The position numbers were made by a program, and so were the translations under genes. The notes below the pieces were generated by a model. The model did no database searches. It saw nothing but the letters and a program-made list of their open reading frames with translations, and was not told where the DNA came from. This document shows positions 50,454 through 58,915 of a DNA stretch of 64,000 bases, in pieces. The stretch comes from an uncultured Lachnospiraceae bacterium (lineage in GTDB: Bacteria; Bacillota; Clostridia; Lachnospirales; Lachnospiraceae), in NCBI GenBank assembly GCA_910585635.1, contig CAJUFE010000014.1:1-64000 (forward strand), given 5' to 3'. Position 1 is the stretch's first letter, and every line of letters begins with the position of its first letter.

Positions 50454-52979
50454 CTAATATCCCTGGTAGATCGTATTCGTAAAATGCAGCCGTCCTGTGT
50501 AGCCATTCCTCCCATACTCGCTCTGGAAGGGCTGCACACTTCCAAATAGATAGCGGATCGACAGCTCTGTATCTGCATGCAGATAGGTATAAGCGTCCGC
50601 CATGGTAAAATCGGTCTCACCGATCTTTTTCATATCCATCTCGATCAGATCCGCAGAACGCATGATGCACTTTTCTCTCCCCTTGAGCAGCAGGAGGATC
50701 AGCAGGTAATCTTCGTAGGAGACAAAAAGGCCCGACTCGCCATAATGGGAGATCAGCTCTTCCCCTGTGGCATCTGGATCCACCGTCAGGAGGATATTTT
50801 TCGATGTCTTTAGCAGCGGGATCTTATATCCGCCAGTGATCAGATAGTCCATTTCCAGCAAAGTCTCTGCCGTCGCCCATGCCGTCAGGAATATCCAAAA
50901 AAACACGGCCTCTGGCACCACACCTGCGGTGAGCAGGGAGGCTGCAGCCGCAGCCGCGTGACAGCTGGGGTTGATCACCTTTTTCTCTCCGTACATCGCG
51001 ACCACGTTGTTGGCCAGCCGTTCTGCAAATATGGTCCCATATACCGCAGCTTCATTTGCCTGATCGCTCTGGTTCCCATAGATCAGGTATTCAATCTCAC
51101 TGCGCAAGACCGTATCCCGGTCTTTTTTTGGTGTGAACCGCATGTCCAATTCCCCATCTGGATGGGCATACCGCCATTTTGGCATATAAAAGCTGCTCTT
51201 ATCCTTTTCCGACATCCCAGAAGAAGAAAACTTTTTTACGCCAGTCAACCTGGTCTTAAAGGTGCCGAACATATACGTCAGGCAGAGGATATCGTCGCGT
51301 CCGGCTTCCGCGATATCCAGGATCATACTGTGCTTTCCCTGGTCCAATATGGCCTTTGAGGCAGACAGATCATTCGTTTCATTGTAAAATCCGGTATCGC
51401 TGCTCTTTCCTGTATCGGTGCTCCAGGTTTTAGACGGTCGTGCCTGATAGACCGCTCCGTCCACGGTCCCTCTTTCTGCCTGTCCCTCCAGATCCGTCTC
51501 CGCATTGCCTGTTTTTCCAGACTGGCCTTTTGCAAAACTTTGATCGATCTTATCACTAGATACACCTGTATACTTATTGGAGGGGTTCACCTTCTCCGGA
51601 TCCCAGGTCCTATCGATAAAATAGGCAGAAAGCTTGCTGACCGCTGGCTGATAGCTCCTTGCTACTCCTCCGGAGGACACCACTTCATCGATGCTGGTGG
51701 TGCTATCTGCACTGTTCAGATAATAATAGTAATATTCGGTGATCTCCTCTTCCTCTTCTTCCTCTTCTCCATCCTCTCCGCCATCATCGCCATCTTCCGC
51801 CATCTCCTCCCGCATCCGCTCGATCTCCTCGATATATCTTGTGATCGCCTCATGGATATCCTTCATCACATGATCAAGCTCCGATCCGATCGATGTGTCT
51901 TTATCCATCTGCTCTAAGATCGGATCATCTATGAGTTTTTGGACTTCAGGAAGATAGGTTTCTTTATATAGTTTGATATTGTTTTCTGCGTCCTGGATCA
52001 TGTCGGCTACAGACTCATTTCCAGCCGCTTTCCCTTGGTTTTCAGACTGGAAGTTCTGCAGCCTCTGGATCGACCCCTCGATCTCCTTTTTTGACTTTTT
52101 AGCCTGATCTAAAACCTTTCCTGCCTGCTTACAGGCAGCACCTGCTGCTTTTTTCAGGGCAGACCGGTCATTCCCATACGCATTTGCTGCCTTTTTTTCT
52201 GAAGAGGTCAATTCTTCTTCTGTATCGATATTCTCGATCCGGATCTCTTCCATCTTCCCTTTTAAGGAGGTCAGATAGTTAGCCTGTGCCGTTTTGACTG
52301 TCTGGATCGCTGTATTTAAGCTATCGATCTCCTTCCGCAGTTTGACAAGCTCTCCATCTGCAGCAGAATTCGCTTCATCGACTCCCATCTTATCTTCCAT
52401 CACCTGGGATGTGACCTGGTTTTTTTCTGCTTCCGCTTTCAGATCTCCCAGGCTTTTAAAGATATCCATACGATCTGCCATCACATACAGACCACGGAAT
52501 TTGGAATATTCTACCATCTGGCTTGCCAGTACATCTTGCTCAGCCAGTTGATACAAGGGCTCTACCTTACAGCCATCAACATGAAAATCGTACAGATTTA
52601 AAAAATCCTCTCCCATATAGGACTTTTGCCCCGTCAAGGTGGTCTTCATGATGTTCCAGATCTGTTCCGAGTAGGTATCATCTCCAGACAGTCCATAAGC
52701 CAATAGCGTCGCGCTCAGGCTTTCCTTGTAGACCGTCTCCAGCTTCTCCTGTTCTTTTTCATCAAGGGCAAATAACCCGAACTGATCTTTTAGCTTCTGA
52801 TCATAAGAGGACAGGACACTGGCCGCTGCCAGATCTGTAGCCTCCTGTGCCATCGCCATCGCGCTGGCCATACGACTCCCATCGATCAAGACCGCTGAAA
52901 ATAACATCGTAGGAATGGTTATGATGACCAGAAAGATCGATATCGCCCCTTTCAGCTTCCTGTTCCTAAAGAGCTCCAT
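50454..52979 (-). CDS. DUF5702 (TadG-like) pilus-locus protein
   Basis: The 841-residue protein starts with a short basic leader and LKGAISIFLVIITIPTMLFS, followed by an extracellular part. It belongs to DUF5702, seen in clostridial Tad loci in the place of TadG. Residues ~170-400 are long charged coiled coil, with a Glu/Asp-only tract near residue 400 (EEEEEEEE). Unlike its neighbours it lacks Glu at +5 after the glycine, so it may stay uncleaved. An internal hydrophobic pair near 690-720 may cross the membrane. The locus context implies a role in pilus base or envelope passage. Confidence 0.75.
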   Translation of the reverse strand: MELFRNRKLKGAISIFLVIITIPTMLFSAVLIDGSRMASAMAMAQEATDLAAASVLSSYDQKLKDQFGLFALDEKEQEKLETVYKESLSATLLAYGLSGDDTYSEQIWNIMKTTLTGQKSYMGEDFLNLYDFHVDGCKVEPLYQLAEQDVLASQMVEYSKFRGLYVMADRMDIFKSLGDLKAEAEKNQVTSQVMEDKMGVDEANSAADGELVKLRKEIDSLNTAIQTVKTAQANYLTSLKGKMEEIRIENIDTEEELTSSEKKAANAYGNDRSALKKAAGAACKQAGKVLDQAKKSKKEIEGSIQRLQNFQSENQGKAAGNESVADMIQDAENNIKLYKETYLPEVQKLIDDPILEQMDKDTSIGSELDHVMKDIHEAITRYIEEIERMREEMAEDGDDGGEDGEEEEEEEEITEYYYYYLNSADSTTSIDEVVSSGGVARSYQPAVSKLSAYFIDRTWDPEKVNPSNKYTGVSSDKIDQSFAKGQSGKTGNAETDLEGQAERGTVDGAVYQARPSKTWSTDTGKSSDTGFYNETNDLSASKAILDQGKHSMILDIAEAGRDDILCLTYMFGTFKTRLTGVKKFSSSGMSEKDKSSFYMPKWRYAHPDGELDMRFTPKKDRDTVLRSEIEYLIYGNQSDQANEAAVYGTIFAERLANNVVAMYGEKKVINPSCHAAAAAASLLTAGVVPEAVFFWIFLTAWATAETLLEMDYLITGGYKIPLLKTSKNILLTVDPDATGEELISHYGESGLFVSYEDYLLILLLLKGREKCIMRSADLIEMDMKKIGETDFTMADAYTYLHADTELSIRYLFGSVQPFQSEYGRNGYTGRLHFTNTIYQGY

Positions 52980-52992
52980 ACATCCACCACCT

Positions 52993-53673
52993 TTATTTCA
53001 GCAGATCTGCCACCTTTTGTATGGCATCCTTGATCTTGTTATAACCATCCTGCACGGTACCGAAGGCTTCTGTCTGGCTGACGATATCGGTGATGATATC
53101 CACATTCCGCACAAAATCTGGAGCGTCTACCACCGCCGATACGGCTGTGGTATCAACGTCAAAAGCTCCCGTCTGGCCGAACATCCTTGCCATAACATCG
53201 ATCGGTGTGTGATAGGTGCTGCGGATGTTCACCTTTATACGCTTAACGATCAGATAGTCTTCTATGGAGGTATAACTCCCACCATTCTGCTCATCACCAG
53301 ATAGGATATCCCTTTTCCCCATCCGTTCTGCCACATATCGGTCTACAAGAGCCGTATACGCTCTTTTCGTTCCTCCGCCCATAAAAGGGACATTCCGATA
53401 AGGATCCCTGATCTTAAAATCGCTCAAGGTCTTGATCCCGGTCGTCATATCGGATACCCTGGAGCTATATACCACCGAGCCTCGCTCCGATGCCCGGACC
53501 GCCAGGCTCTGCAGGTTCACTTCCTGATAGAGGACCATCCCCATGAATAGGATCAGCAGCAGAGAAAAGAAGATAACAGGAAAGATCATAGTCAGTTCGA
53601 TCGTCAGATAGCCGTCTTCTGCTTTTTTGCATACTGATCGGATGATCCGGGCAAGCTTTTTAACCCCATCCAT
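52993..53673 (-). CDS. TadE-family minor pseudopilin
   Basis: The 226-residue protein has the TadE pattern: basic leader, EDG-YLTIELTMIFPVIFFSLL with cleavage after Gly and Glu at +5, and then a 150-residue extracellular domain including YHTPIDVMARMFG. TadE proteins are processed by TadV and help assemble the Flp pilus. GGGGAG precedes the ATG. The downstream DUF5702 gene starts 13 bp later; upstream is the Flp pilin gene. Confidence 0.88.
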   Translation of the reverse strand: MDGVKKLARIIRSVCKKAEDGYLTIELTMIFPVIFFSLLLILFMGMVLYQEVNLQSLAVRASERGSVVYSSRVSDMTTGIKTLSDFKIRDPYRNVPFMGGGTKRAYTALVDRYVAERMGKRDILSGDEQNGGSYTSIEDYLIVKRIKVNIRSTYHTPIDVMARMFGQTGAFDVDTTAVSAVVDAPDFVRNVDIITDIVSQTEAFGTVQDGYNKIKDAIQKVADLLK

Positions 53674-53762
53674 TTTTCTGTATCTCCCCTATAGCCTTAT
53701 TTCCATATCACAGAAGATATCCACTGGGATACGGGTCCTTCCTAGTGGATATCTCGATACCA

Positions 53763-53945
53763 TCAGCCTGCGCTGGGCGTTTCTACCACATCAGCTTTAA
53801 ATACTTTCTCCATGATCGACTTGGCAAATTCCATGATCTGCTTCCTAAATAACAACGCGATACACATCAATGCCGCGATGATCATAACAAGCTCGATCGT
53901 CCCCATCCCATCCTCTTCTTCATAAAATCGTCTGAGTAACTCCAT
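53763..53945 (-). CDS. Flp/Fap-type type IVb major pilin
   Basis: This pilin of 60 residues has the typical size: an acidic leader FYEEEDG, cleavage site G-MGTIE (Glu +5), a hydrophobic helix LVMIIAALMCIALLF, and a short tail. It should be the main subunit of the surface pilus. I choose the ATG at 53945 because GGAGG is 8 bases before it; the ATG at 53951 is only 2 bases away. It has the usual place between tadC and tadE, with gaps of ~90-125 bp on both sides that could allow extra processing or a separate promoter. Confidence 0.9.
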   Translation of the reverse strand: MELLRRFYEEEDGMGTIELVMIIAALMCIALLFRKQIMEFAKSIMEKVFKADVVETPSAG

Positions 53946-54070
53946 ATCCATTTCCTCCGTTTTTCTAAAAGATTTCTATAAAAATACCGCAGACCGGTAA
54001 TTTTACCAAGCGATACGTATGGCAGATCCCATCGACCGTGCGTATCTATCGGATCAAGGATCTTCTCTCC

Positions 54071-54994
54071 TCACATCCCCGATGTCATGCTCAATACCGC
54101 TGGCGTTGCTACGATCAGCACGATCCCCAGGAACATGATCATCATCGGGAGCAGGATCTTCGTGCTGGCCTGCTCGCCCAACTCCTTCGCTGCGTTCTTG
54201 CGCATCTCCCAGCACTCGTGTCCTTGTTCCCGCAAGACCGGGACGACCTCGGCTCCGCCACGCTTTAAGTTCATCACGATGACCGATACGAATTTCGTCA
54301 CTTCCTTCACATGGCACCTTCGGGCAAATTCCTCGTAGGCCGTTGCCTCCGGCTTTCCGGCTTTGATCTCCGCCAAGGCATACCGCATCTCCCTGTACAG
54401 GATATGTTCCCTCTTATTTTCATTGATGATCTTTTCCCAGGCCTTCGATATCGTCATCCCCGCATTGACCAGAAGGGTCAATTTGTTTACAAATTCGGGG
54501 AACTCCATCTGGATCGAAAGCCGCCTTTTCTGGATATCCTCTCCCAGGCTGCCATCTACCAAAAAAGGGACAGCTGCAAAGGCAACGATAGATGCAACAG
54601 TTAACAGCATCCCATCTGTGCTGCCCTGCATCACCATGATCATCCCCATCAGGGACGCACCCACTGCGGCGATCAACGCCACTGCCAGACGATACCCTTT
54701 ATGGATATACTGATAAAACCTTGCATCCTTCGGACCTCTGATCTCCAGGATCTTTTGATAGACCTGGTTATCGTGACGGGCCAGGATGGACCGCAGAGAC
54801 ATGGGTATGACCTTTTGAAAGACCGTGATCTCACTCATAGCCAACCCGATCGGGATAAAGTCTTTTAAACCATATTCTTCTTTATCTACATATTCCAGAT
54901 ACTCATCATACTGACCCTTTGACTTAAAGTAAAATACCATAAATAACAACACCGATATCCCACACATCCATGCGGAAATGATCTTCAGCACCAT
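54071..54994 (-). CDS. TadC-like inner-membrane platform protein (T2SSF)
   Basis: The 307-residue protein is a type II secretion F-domain protein: N-terminal membrane segment, cytoplasmic helix bundle (MEFPEFVNKLTLLVNAGMTI, the F-domain signature, and ARRCHVKEVTKFVSVIVMNL) and C-terminal membrane helices. TadC and TadB together form the platform on which the CpaF ATPase acts. It starts 17 bp after tadB, with AGGAGG upstream. Confidence 0.92.
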   Translation of the reverse strand: MVLKIISAWMCGISVLLFMVFYFKSKGQYDEYLEYVDKEEYGLKDFIPIGLAMSEITVFQKVIPMSLRSILARHDNQVYQKILEIRGPKDARFYQYIHKGYRLAVALIAAVGASLMGMIMVMQGSTDGMLLTVASIVAFAAVPFLVDGSLGEDIQKRRLSIQMEFPEFVNKLTLLVNAGMTISKAWEKIINENKREHILYREMRYALAEIKAGKPEATAYEEFARRCHVKEVTKFVSVIVMNLKRGGAEVVPVLREQGHECWEMRKNAAKELGEQASTKILLPMMIMFLGIVLIVATPAVLSMTSGM

Positions 54995-55011
54995 CGCTCT
55001 CTACCTCCTGA

Positions 55012-55806
55012 TCAGACGGTGATCTTCATGACCTTTGATCCTACCAGATAGGACAGGCCAAAGATCGCGATCGCCACCGTCATCGCGATCTTTCCAACTA
55101 TGGTAGTAAATACCGGTTTCATATAATCGCCAGAGGTAAGCGTTAAAAACAGCACCATCACGACCGGGAGCACCATCATAAGGTTAAACTCATACTTTTT
55201 GCCTGAGATCGTCGTCTCGATCTCATGCTTCACTTCGATCTTTTCCCCGATCGTGTTTGAAGTAGACCGCATAACCTCCATCAAGTCTCCACCAGTCCGC
55301 TTACAGGTCACAAAGATATCCACAAAATTATCGATATCCTCCAGATGAGCACGCTCCGCAAATTGACTGAACATACTTTCAACGGTACAGTTCATCCCGA
55401 TCCCCCGCAGGATATATCCCAACTCCAACAGGATATCCGTCTGAGGATCTGGATAGATGACCATAAGATCCTTTAGCGCGTCCTGGATCCCGATCTCCAC
55501 AGATTTCCCTACAGATAGTGCGGAGGCAAGTGAGTAGAGCATATCCTTAAACTGCAATGTCAATTGACCCTTTCGCTTTTCGATGATCTGGCGGGTGCGT
55601 ATCTTTGGCCATTTCAGCGCGAATAGCATCAAAAGTGCCGATAACGGGATGCTATGATAGAAGATATAGCCCACTGTAAACAGCACGACAGCAGCCAAAA
55701 TGATGTTCACGATCTTTTCCGTTCCACCCATGATATACACATCATAATCCGTCAGACCGTCTTCCCGTTCTATGATCTCTTCGACCTCTTTCTTTTTTCC
55801 AAACAT
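55012..55806 (-). CDS. TadB-like inner-membrane platform protein (T2SSF)
   Basis: The 264-residue protein has two N-terminal membrane segments (~30-65), the F domain (LQFKDMLYSLASALSVGKSV; EDIDNFVDIFVTCKRTGGDL) and two C-terminal helices. It pairs with TadC in the pilus motor. It starts 39 bp after the CpaF gene, with GGGGAG upstream. Confidence 0.92.
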   Translation of the reverse strand: MFGKKKEVEEIIEREDGLTDYDVYIMGGTEKIVNIILAAVVLFTVGYIFYHSIPLSALLMLFALKWPKIRTRQIIEKRKGQLTLQFKDMLYSLASALSVGKSVEIGIQDALKDLMVIYPDPQTDILLELGYILRGIGMNCTVESMFSQFAERAHLEDIDNFVDIFVTCKRTGGDLMEVMRSTSNTIGEKIEVKHEIETTISGKKYEFNLMMVLPVVMVLFLTLTSGDYMKPVFTTIVGKIAMTVAIAIFGLSYLVGSKVMKITV

Positions 55807-55845
55807 ATGCTCCCCCTGCCTGTTCCTTTTCCTCTATGGATCTGC

Positions 55846-57081
55846 TCATACTTCTTTGGACAATCCGGCATTTTGGAATTTCTCGATATGGACCATAGCA
55901 TTTTCCGTCCGTACTAATCCGCCGATGATCCTTCCCTCTTTGTCTTCCCCTTCCTCCACAAATCGATACAAGGGGTTCAATATGATCTTACCATCTTCAT
56001 ATCCAACAAGCTCGGTGATCTCGATCGTCCTCCGAGACTTATCACGGAGCCTGGACAATTGGATGATGATATCGATAGCCGAGGCGATCTGCTGCCGGAT
56101 CGCCTCGATCGGGATACTGTTCCCGGATACCACCATGGTCTCCAGACGGCTCAGCATATCTTTTGTCGAATTGGAATGGCCTGTAGACAACGAACCGTCA
56201 TGGCCTGTGTTCATCGCCTGCAGCATATCCAGCGCCTCCGCCCCACGGACTTCTCCGACCACGATACGCTCTGGCCGCATACGCAGCGAGGACCGGATCA
56301 GATCACGGATGGTCACTTCCCCTTTTCCCTCCATATTCGCATTCCTTGTCTCCAGACGTACCAGGTTCGCTACCCCTTTGATCTGGAGCTCGGCTGAATC
56401 CTCTATGGTGATCACCCGTTCATCTTTAGGGATGAAATTCGAAAGAGCATTTAAAAAAGTCGTCTTTCCAGAGCCTGTACCCCCGCTGATAAAAATGTTG
56501 TATTTTGCCTTGACCATCCGTTCCAGGAGCTCTGCCACTTCCGGTGTGATCGAACCATATGCGATCAGCTTCTGTACCGTCATCGGGTCTTCCGGGAACT
56601 TGCGGATCGTCACTGTGGGGCCGTCTAGTGCGATCGGAGGCAGGACCACATTGACACGGGAACCATCTAAAAGTCTGGCATCGACGATGGGGTTCGCTTC
56701 ATTGACTGTACGGTTTACTTTTGATACGATGTTCAGGATCACGTTCTCTAGCTTTTCGTTTGTCTCAAAACTGACATCCTTCCGATAAAGCCTTCCTGCC
56801 TGTTCAACAAACACATGATCTGGGCCATTGATCATGATCTCTGTGATGGATGGGTCGTCAACTAAAGGCTGGAGCACATCCAATCCCCTCATGGAATTAA
56901 AAACCCCTTCCATGATCTCGCGTTTTTCTGTCAGTGACAGATACTGCTGTCTGGATTCTTCTGTGACGATAGCTGCGATCACCTCCCGGATCTCATCATC
57001 GTCTACATACCGCGTTAGATCCAAACGCTCTGATACCATCCTTCGGATCCTTTTTATGTACTCTGGCATATCCTCGATCAT
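55846..57081 (-). CDS. CpaF/TadA-type pilus assembly ATPase
   Basis: This ~411-residue hexameric secretion ATPase powers Flp pilus assembly. Walker A GGTGSGKTTFLNAL (about residue 190), the Asp box (ERVITIEDSAELQI), the Walker B region (RIVVGEVRGAEALDMLQAMN) and the His box (GHDGSLSTGHSNS) are intact. An N-terminal helical domain leads to the PAS-like EIMINGPDHVFVEQAGRLYR. I start at the ATG at 57081; the ATG at 57093 abuts AGGAGG with no spacing. It follows the CpaE-like gene and precedes tadB, the usual Tad order. Confidence 0.95.
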   Translation of the reverse strand: MIEDMPEYIKRIRRMVSERLDLTRYVDDDEIREVIAAIVTEESRQQYLSLTEKREIMEGVFNSMRGLDVLQPLVDDPSITEIMINGPDHVFVEQAGRLYRKDVSFETNEKLENVILNIVSKVNRTVNEANPIVDARLLDGSRVNVVLPPIALDGPTVTIRKFPEDPMTVQKLIAYGSITPEVAELLERMVKAKYNIFISGGTGSGKTTFLNALSNFIPKDERVITIEDSAELQIKGVANLVRLETRNANMEGKGEVTIRDLIRSSLRMRPERIVVGEVRGAEALDMLQAMNTGHDGSLSTGHSNSTKDMLSRLETMVVSGNSIPIEAIRQQIASAIDIIIQLSRLRDKSRRTIEITELVGYEDGKIILNPLYRFVEEGEDKEGRIIGGLVRTENAMVHIEKFQNAGLSKEV

Positions 57082-57117
57082 ATCGCTCTCCATCCTCCTG
57101 GACCATCACGTTTCTTT

Positions 57118-58239
57118 TTATGGTATATCATCCCCCATTGCTACCTGTAATACCGGCCCCATCATCTGCAGCAGCATATCGCCTGAACGTAAGATATCGA
57201 TCCCTCTTGCCAGGATAGAGGACATCATAACATTGGCGCAGCAGGGGAGTCTGCTGCTTATATCGTGTGGGAGCCATCCCATATAGTCCTTTCTCCCATC
57301 TGCTTTATTGATGATCAGATACATTTTTTGAAATAGCCGCTCATACCGGTCATGCAATCTGGATTCATCCAGCAAACGTTGTAATTTGGATAAGCTCCTC
57401 CCTTCTGCGATCGTGGGGACCAATATCCTATCGGCTTCTTCTAATATGGCCCATGCCCGATCGTTAAGATCCGAAGAAAGATCCACCACCACCAAATGGT
57501 GATCAGCTAATTCCCGCAGACTATCAAGTAGTCTTTTGTGATCTTCTCTACTGATCTCCTCATATTCAGAAATGCTGTCAACACCTGGAAGATAGTCAAA
57601 ACCGGCCGTAGGCTCTGTACAGATACATCCTTTAAGCTTGATCCCTACATTCATCCCTTTTGTCTTCAAAGCCAAAAATACATCCGAAAGGCCGCCTGTA
57701 GTCTTTCCTAAAAGGTCTGATACCGAGTCGATCTCCTCCAAGTTCAGATATAATGTATGCGATCCAGCCCTTACTGCCGCAGACGCCAAGGCCAATGCCA
57801 GTACCGTCTTTCCCGTACCGCCCGCCGGGCTATAAAATGCGACAACCTTTGTTTCGCTGTCTCCTCGAACGGTTTCCAGCGAATCATTTTCTTCTGCATA
57901 ACGGAGCAGGACGGCCGTCGATATGTTTTCTATTTTTTGGTATTTTTTTATGGGCTCGAACCCTTCCACCGGAGATAGATCCGTAAACAGCACCATCCGT
58001 GTCATATCGGAGGCCATCTCTCTTAGTTTTTCCTCCGCAAGCGTTTCATCGACGATCAGGATATCGGCCGTACCTCCTTGCTCCAGATATTGATACAGCT
58101 TTTCCTTTCTTGTAAAGACGATCAGCTCCAATTGCGGAACATTTTCCATAAAGTAGTGAGAAAGCTCGTTCAAGTATCGTTGATCACGGTCTGCGAGTAT
58201 CATCTTTTTCTTTATCATAGGTAATGACCCAGCCCCCAT
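57118..58239 (-). CDS. CpaE/TadZ-like localisation ATPase
   Basis: The ~373-residue protein has an N-terminal receiver-like domain (MILADRDQRYLNELSHYF, ADILIVDE) and a MinD/ParA-like ATPase domain with deviant Walker A FYSPAGGTGKTVLALALA (about residue 140). Later motifs HLVVVDLSSDLND and VLVPTIAEGRSLSKLQRLL fit the family. TadZ/CpaE places the pilus machine at its site in the cell. The ATG at 58239 has AAAGGA 6 bases before; longer and shorter frames lack a site. It is the first gene of the Tad locus. Confidence 0.88.
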   Translation of the reverse strand: MGAGSLPMIKKKMILADRDQRYLNELSHYFMENVPQLELIVFTRKEKLYQYLEQGGTADILIVDETLAEEKLREMASDMTRMVLFTDLSPVEGFEPIKKYQKIENISTAVLLRYAEENDSLETVRGDSETKVVAFYSPAGGTGKTVLALALASAAVRAGSHTLYLNLEEIDSVSDLLGKTTGGLSDVFLALKTKGMNVGIKLKGCICTEPTAGFDYLPGVDSISEYEEISREDHKRLLDSLRELADHHLVVVDLSSDLNDRAWAILEEADRILVPTIAEGRSLSKLQRLLDESRLHDRYERLFQKMYLIINKADGRKDYMGWLPHDISSRLPCCANVMMSSILARGIDILRSGDMLLQMMGPVLQVAMGDDIP

Positions 58240-58293
58240 CGGTGTTCCTTTCTCCATTTTTGCTATCATTTCTTTTCCAATAATAGTATTTAT

Positions 58294-58322
58294 AGTATAG
58301 ATTATCGCAATAATGAAGTCAA
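58294..58322 (-). promoter_or_regulatory. Sigma-A promoter of the Tad locus
   Basis: On the minus strand TTGACT (58317-58322), 17 bases, TATACT (58294-58299), about 55 bases before the CpaE-like start. It is one of the best promoters in the window. Confidence 0.75.
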
Positions 58323-58329
58323 TAGTCTG

Positions 58330-58359
58330 TTGTTAATTTCAAAATAATATTTATAGTAT
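58330..58359 (+). promoter_or_regulatory. Probable promoter of the XRE regulator
   Basis: TTGTTA (58330-58335) with TATAGT (16-base spacer) or TAGTAT (18-base spacer) lies 27-33 bases before the ATG, within the second direct repeat. Confidence 0.45.
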
Positions 58360-58385
58360 AGATTAAACCAAAAAGGAGCACATAT

Positions 58386-58715
58386 ATGTCGATCACAAGG
58401 GAGTTAGGACAGCGGATACGCTTTTACCGAAAAAAGATGAAGCTCAGTCAAGAGCAGTTCGCCGAGATGTGCGATCTCCACCCCACCTATATCGGACAGA
58501 TCGAGCGTGGAGAAAAAAATGCGACGATCGAGAGCATATACAAGATCTCTTCCGCACTAAACGTGAGTCTGGAAAACCTGTTCAATAATATCGAGGTCCT
58601 TGCAGCCCCGGACAATGATCCTTTAAGCAAGATCAGTAGGTCCCTTTCCCAGCTGCCAACCGAGACACAGGAAAAGATCTGTAATATCCTGCAAGAGATC
58701 CTGCAGCTGCTCTGA
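58386..58715 (+). CDS. XRE-family regulator divergent from the Tad locus
   Basis: The 109-residue protein is an almost pure Cro/C1-type helix-turn-helix (IRFYRKKMKLSQEQFAEMCD, HPTYIGQIERGEKNATIESI, residues ~10-65), plus a short helical tail (LPTETQEKICNILQEILQLL) that may dimerise. It resembles SinR-like small repressors. AAAAAGGAG lies before the ATG. It is divergent from the Tad locus, with two direct repeats over both promoters, so it probably controls both itself and the pilus genes. A strong terminator follows it. Confidence 0.88.
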   Translation: MSITRELGQRIRFYRKKMKLSQEQFAEMCDLHPTYIGQIERGEKNATIESIYKISSALNVSLENLFNNIEVLAAPDNDPLSKISRSLSQLPTETQEKICNILQEILQLL

Positions 58716-58758
58716 TCAATGTTGCTCTGACCAGGTCTCCTCCCGACCGCAAACAAAA

Positions 58759-58802
58759 AAGACTGTCCATGCCTGCGTTCTTGCCGTGCATGGACAGTCT
58801 TA
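58759..58802. terminator. Strong intrinsic terminator
   Basis: AAGACTGTCCATGC and GCATGGACAGTCTT form a perfect 14-bp stem, preceded by an A-run. It separates the XRE gene (plus) from the end of the peptide ABC operon (minus) and can serve both. Confidence 0.85.
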
Positions 58803-58915
58803 TATCTACTATATTTTATCTACTATATTATCTACCGATCTTCTCTACCAGATCTGATCAAAGCCCTTCTGAAAAGCCGCGCCTTCTCTGCCTCTTCCGA
58901 AAAACCGCGCCTTCC

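Larger units (their letters stand above)
58287..58365. promoter_or_regulatory. Two 18-bp direct repeats between divergent genes
   Basis: TATTTATAGTATAGATTA occurs exactly at 58287-58304 and 58348-58365, 61 bp apart. The first covers the -10 box of the Tad promoter (minus), the second the -10 box of the regulator's promoter (plus). They are the likely binding sites of the XRE protein encoded alongside. Confidence 0.7.
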
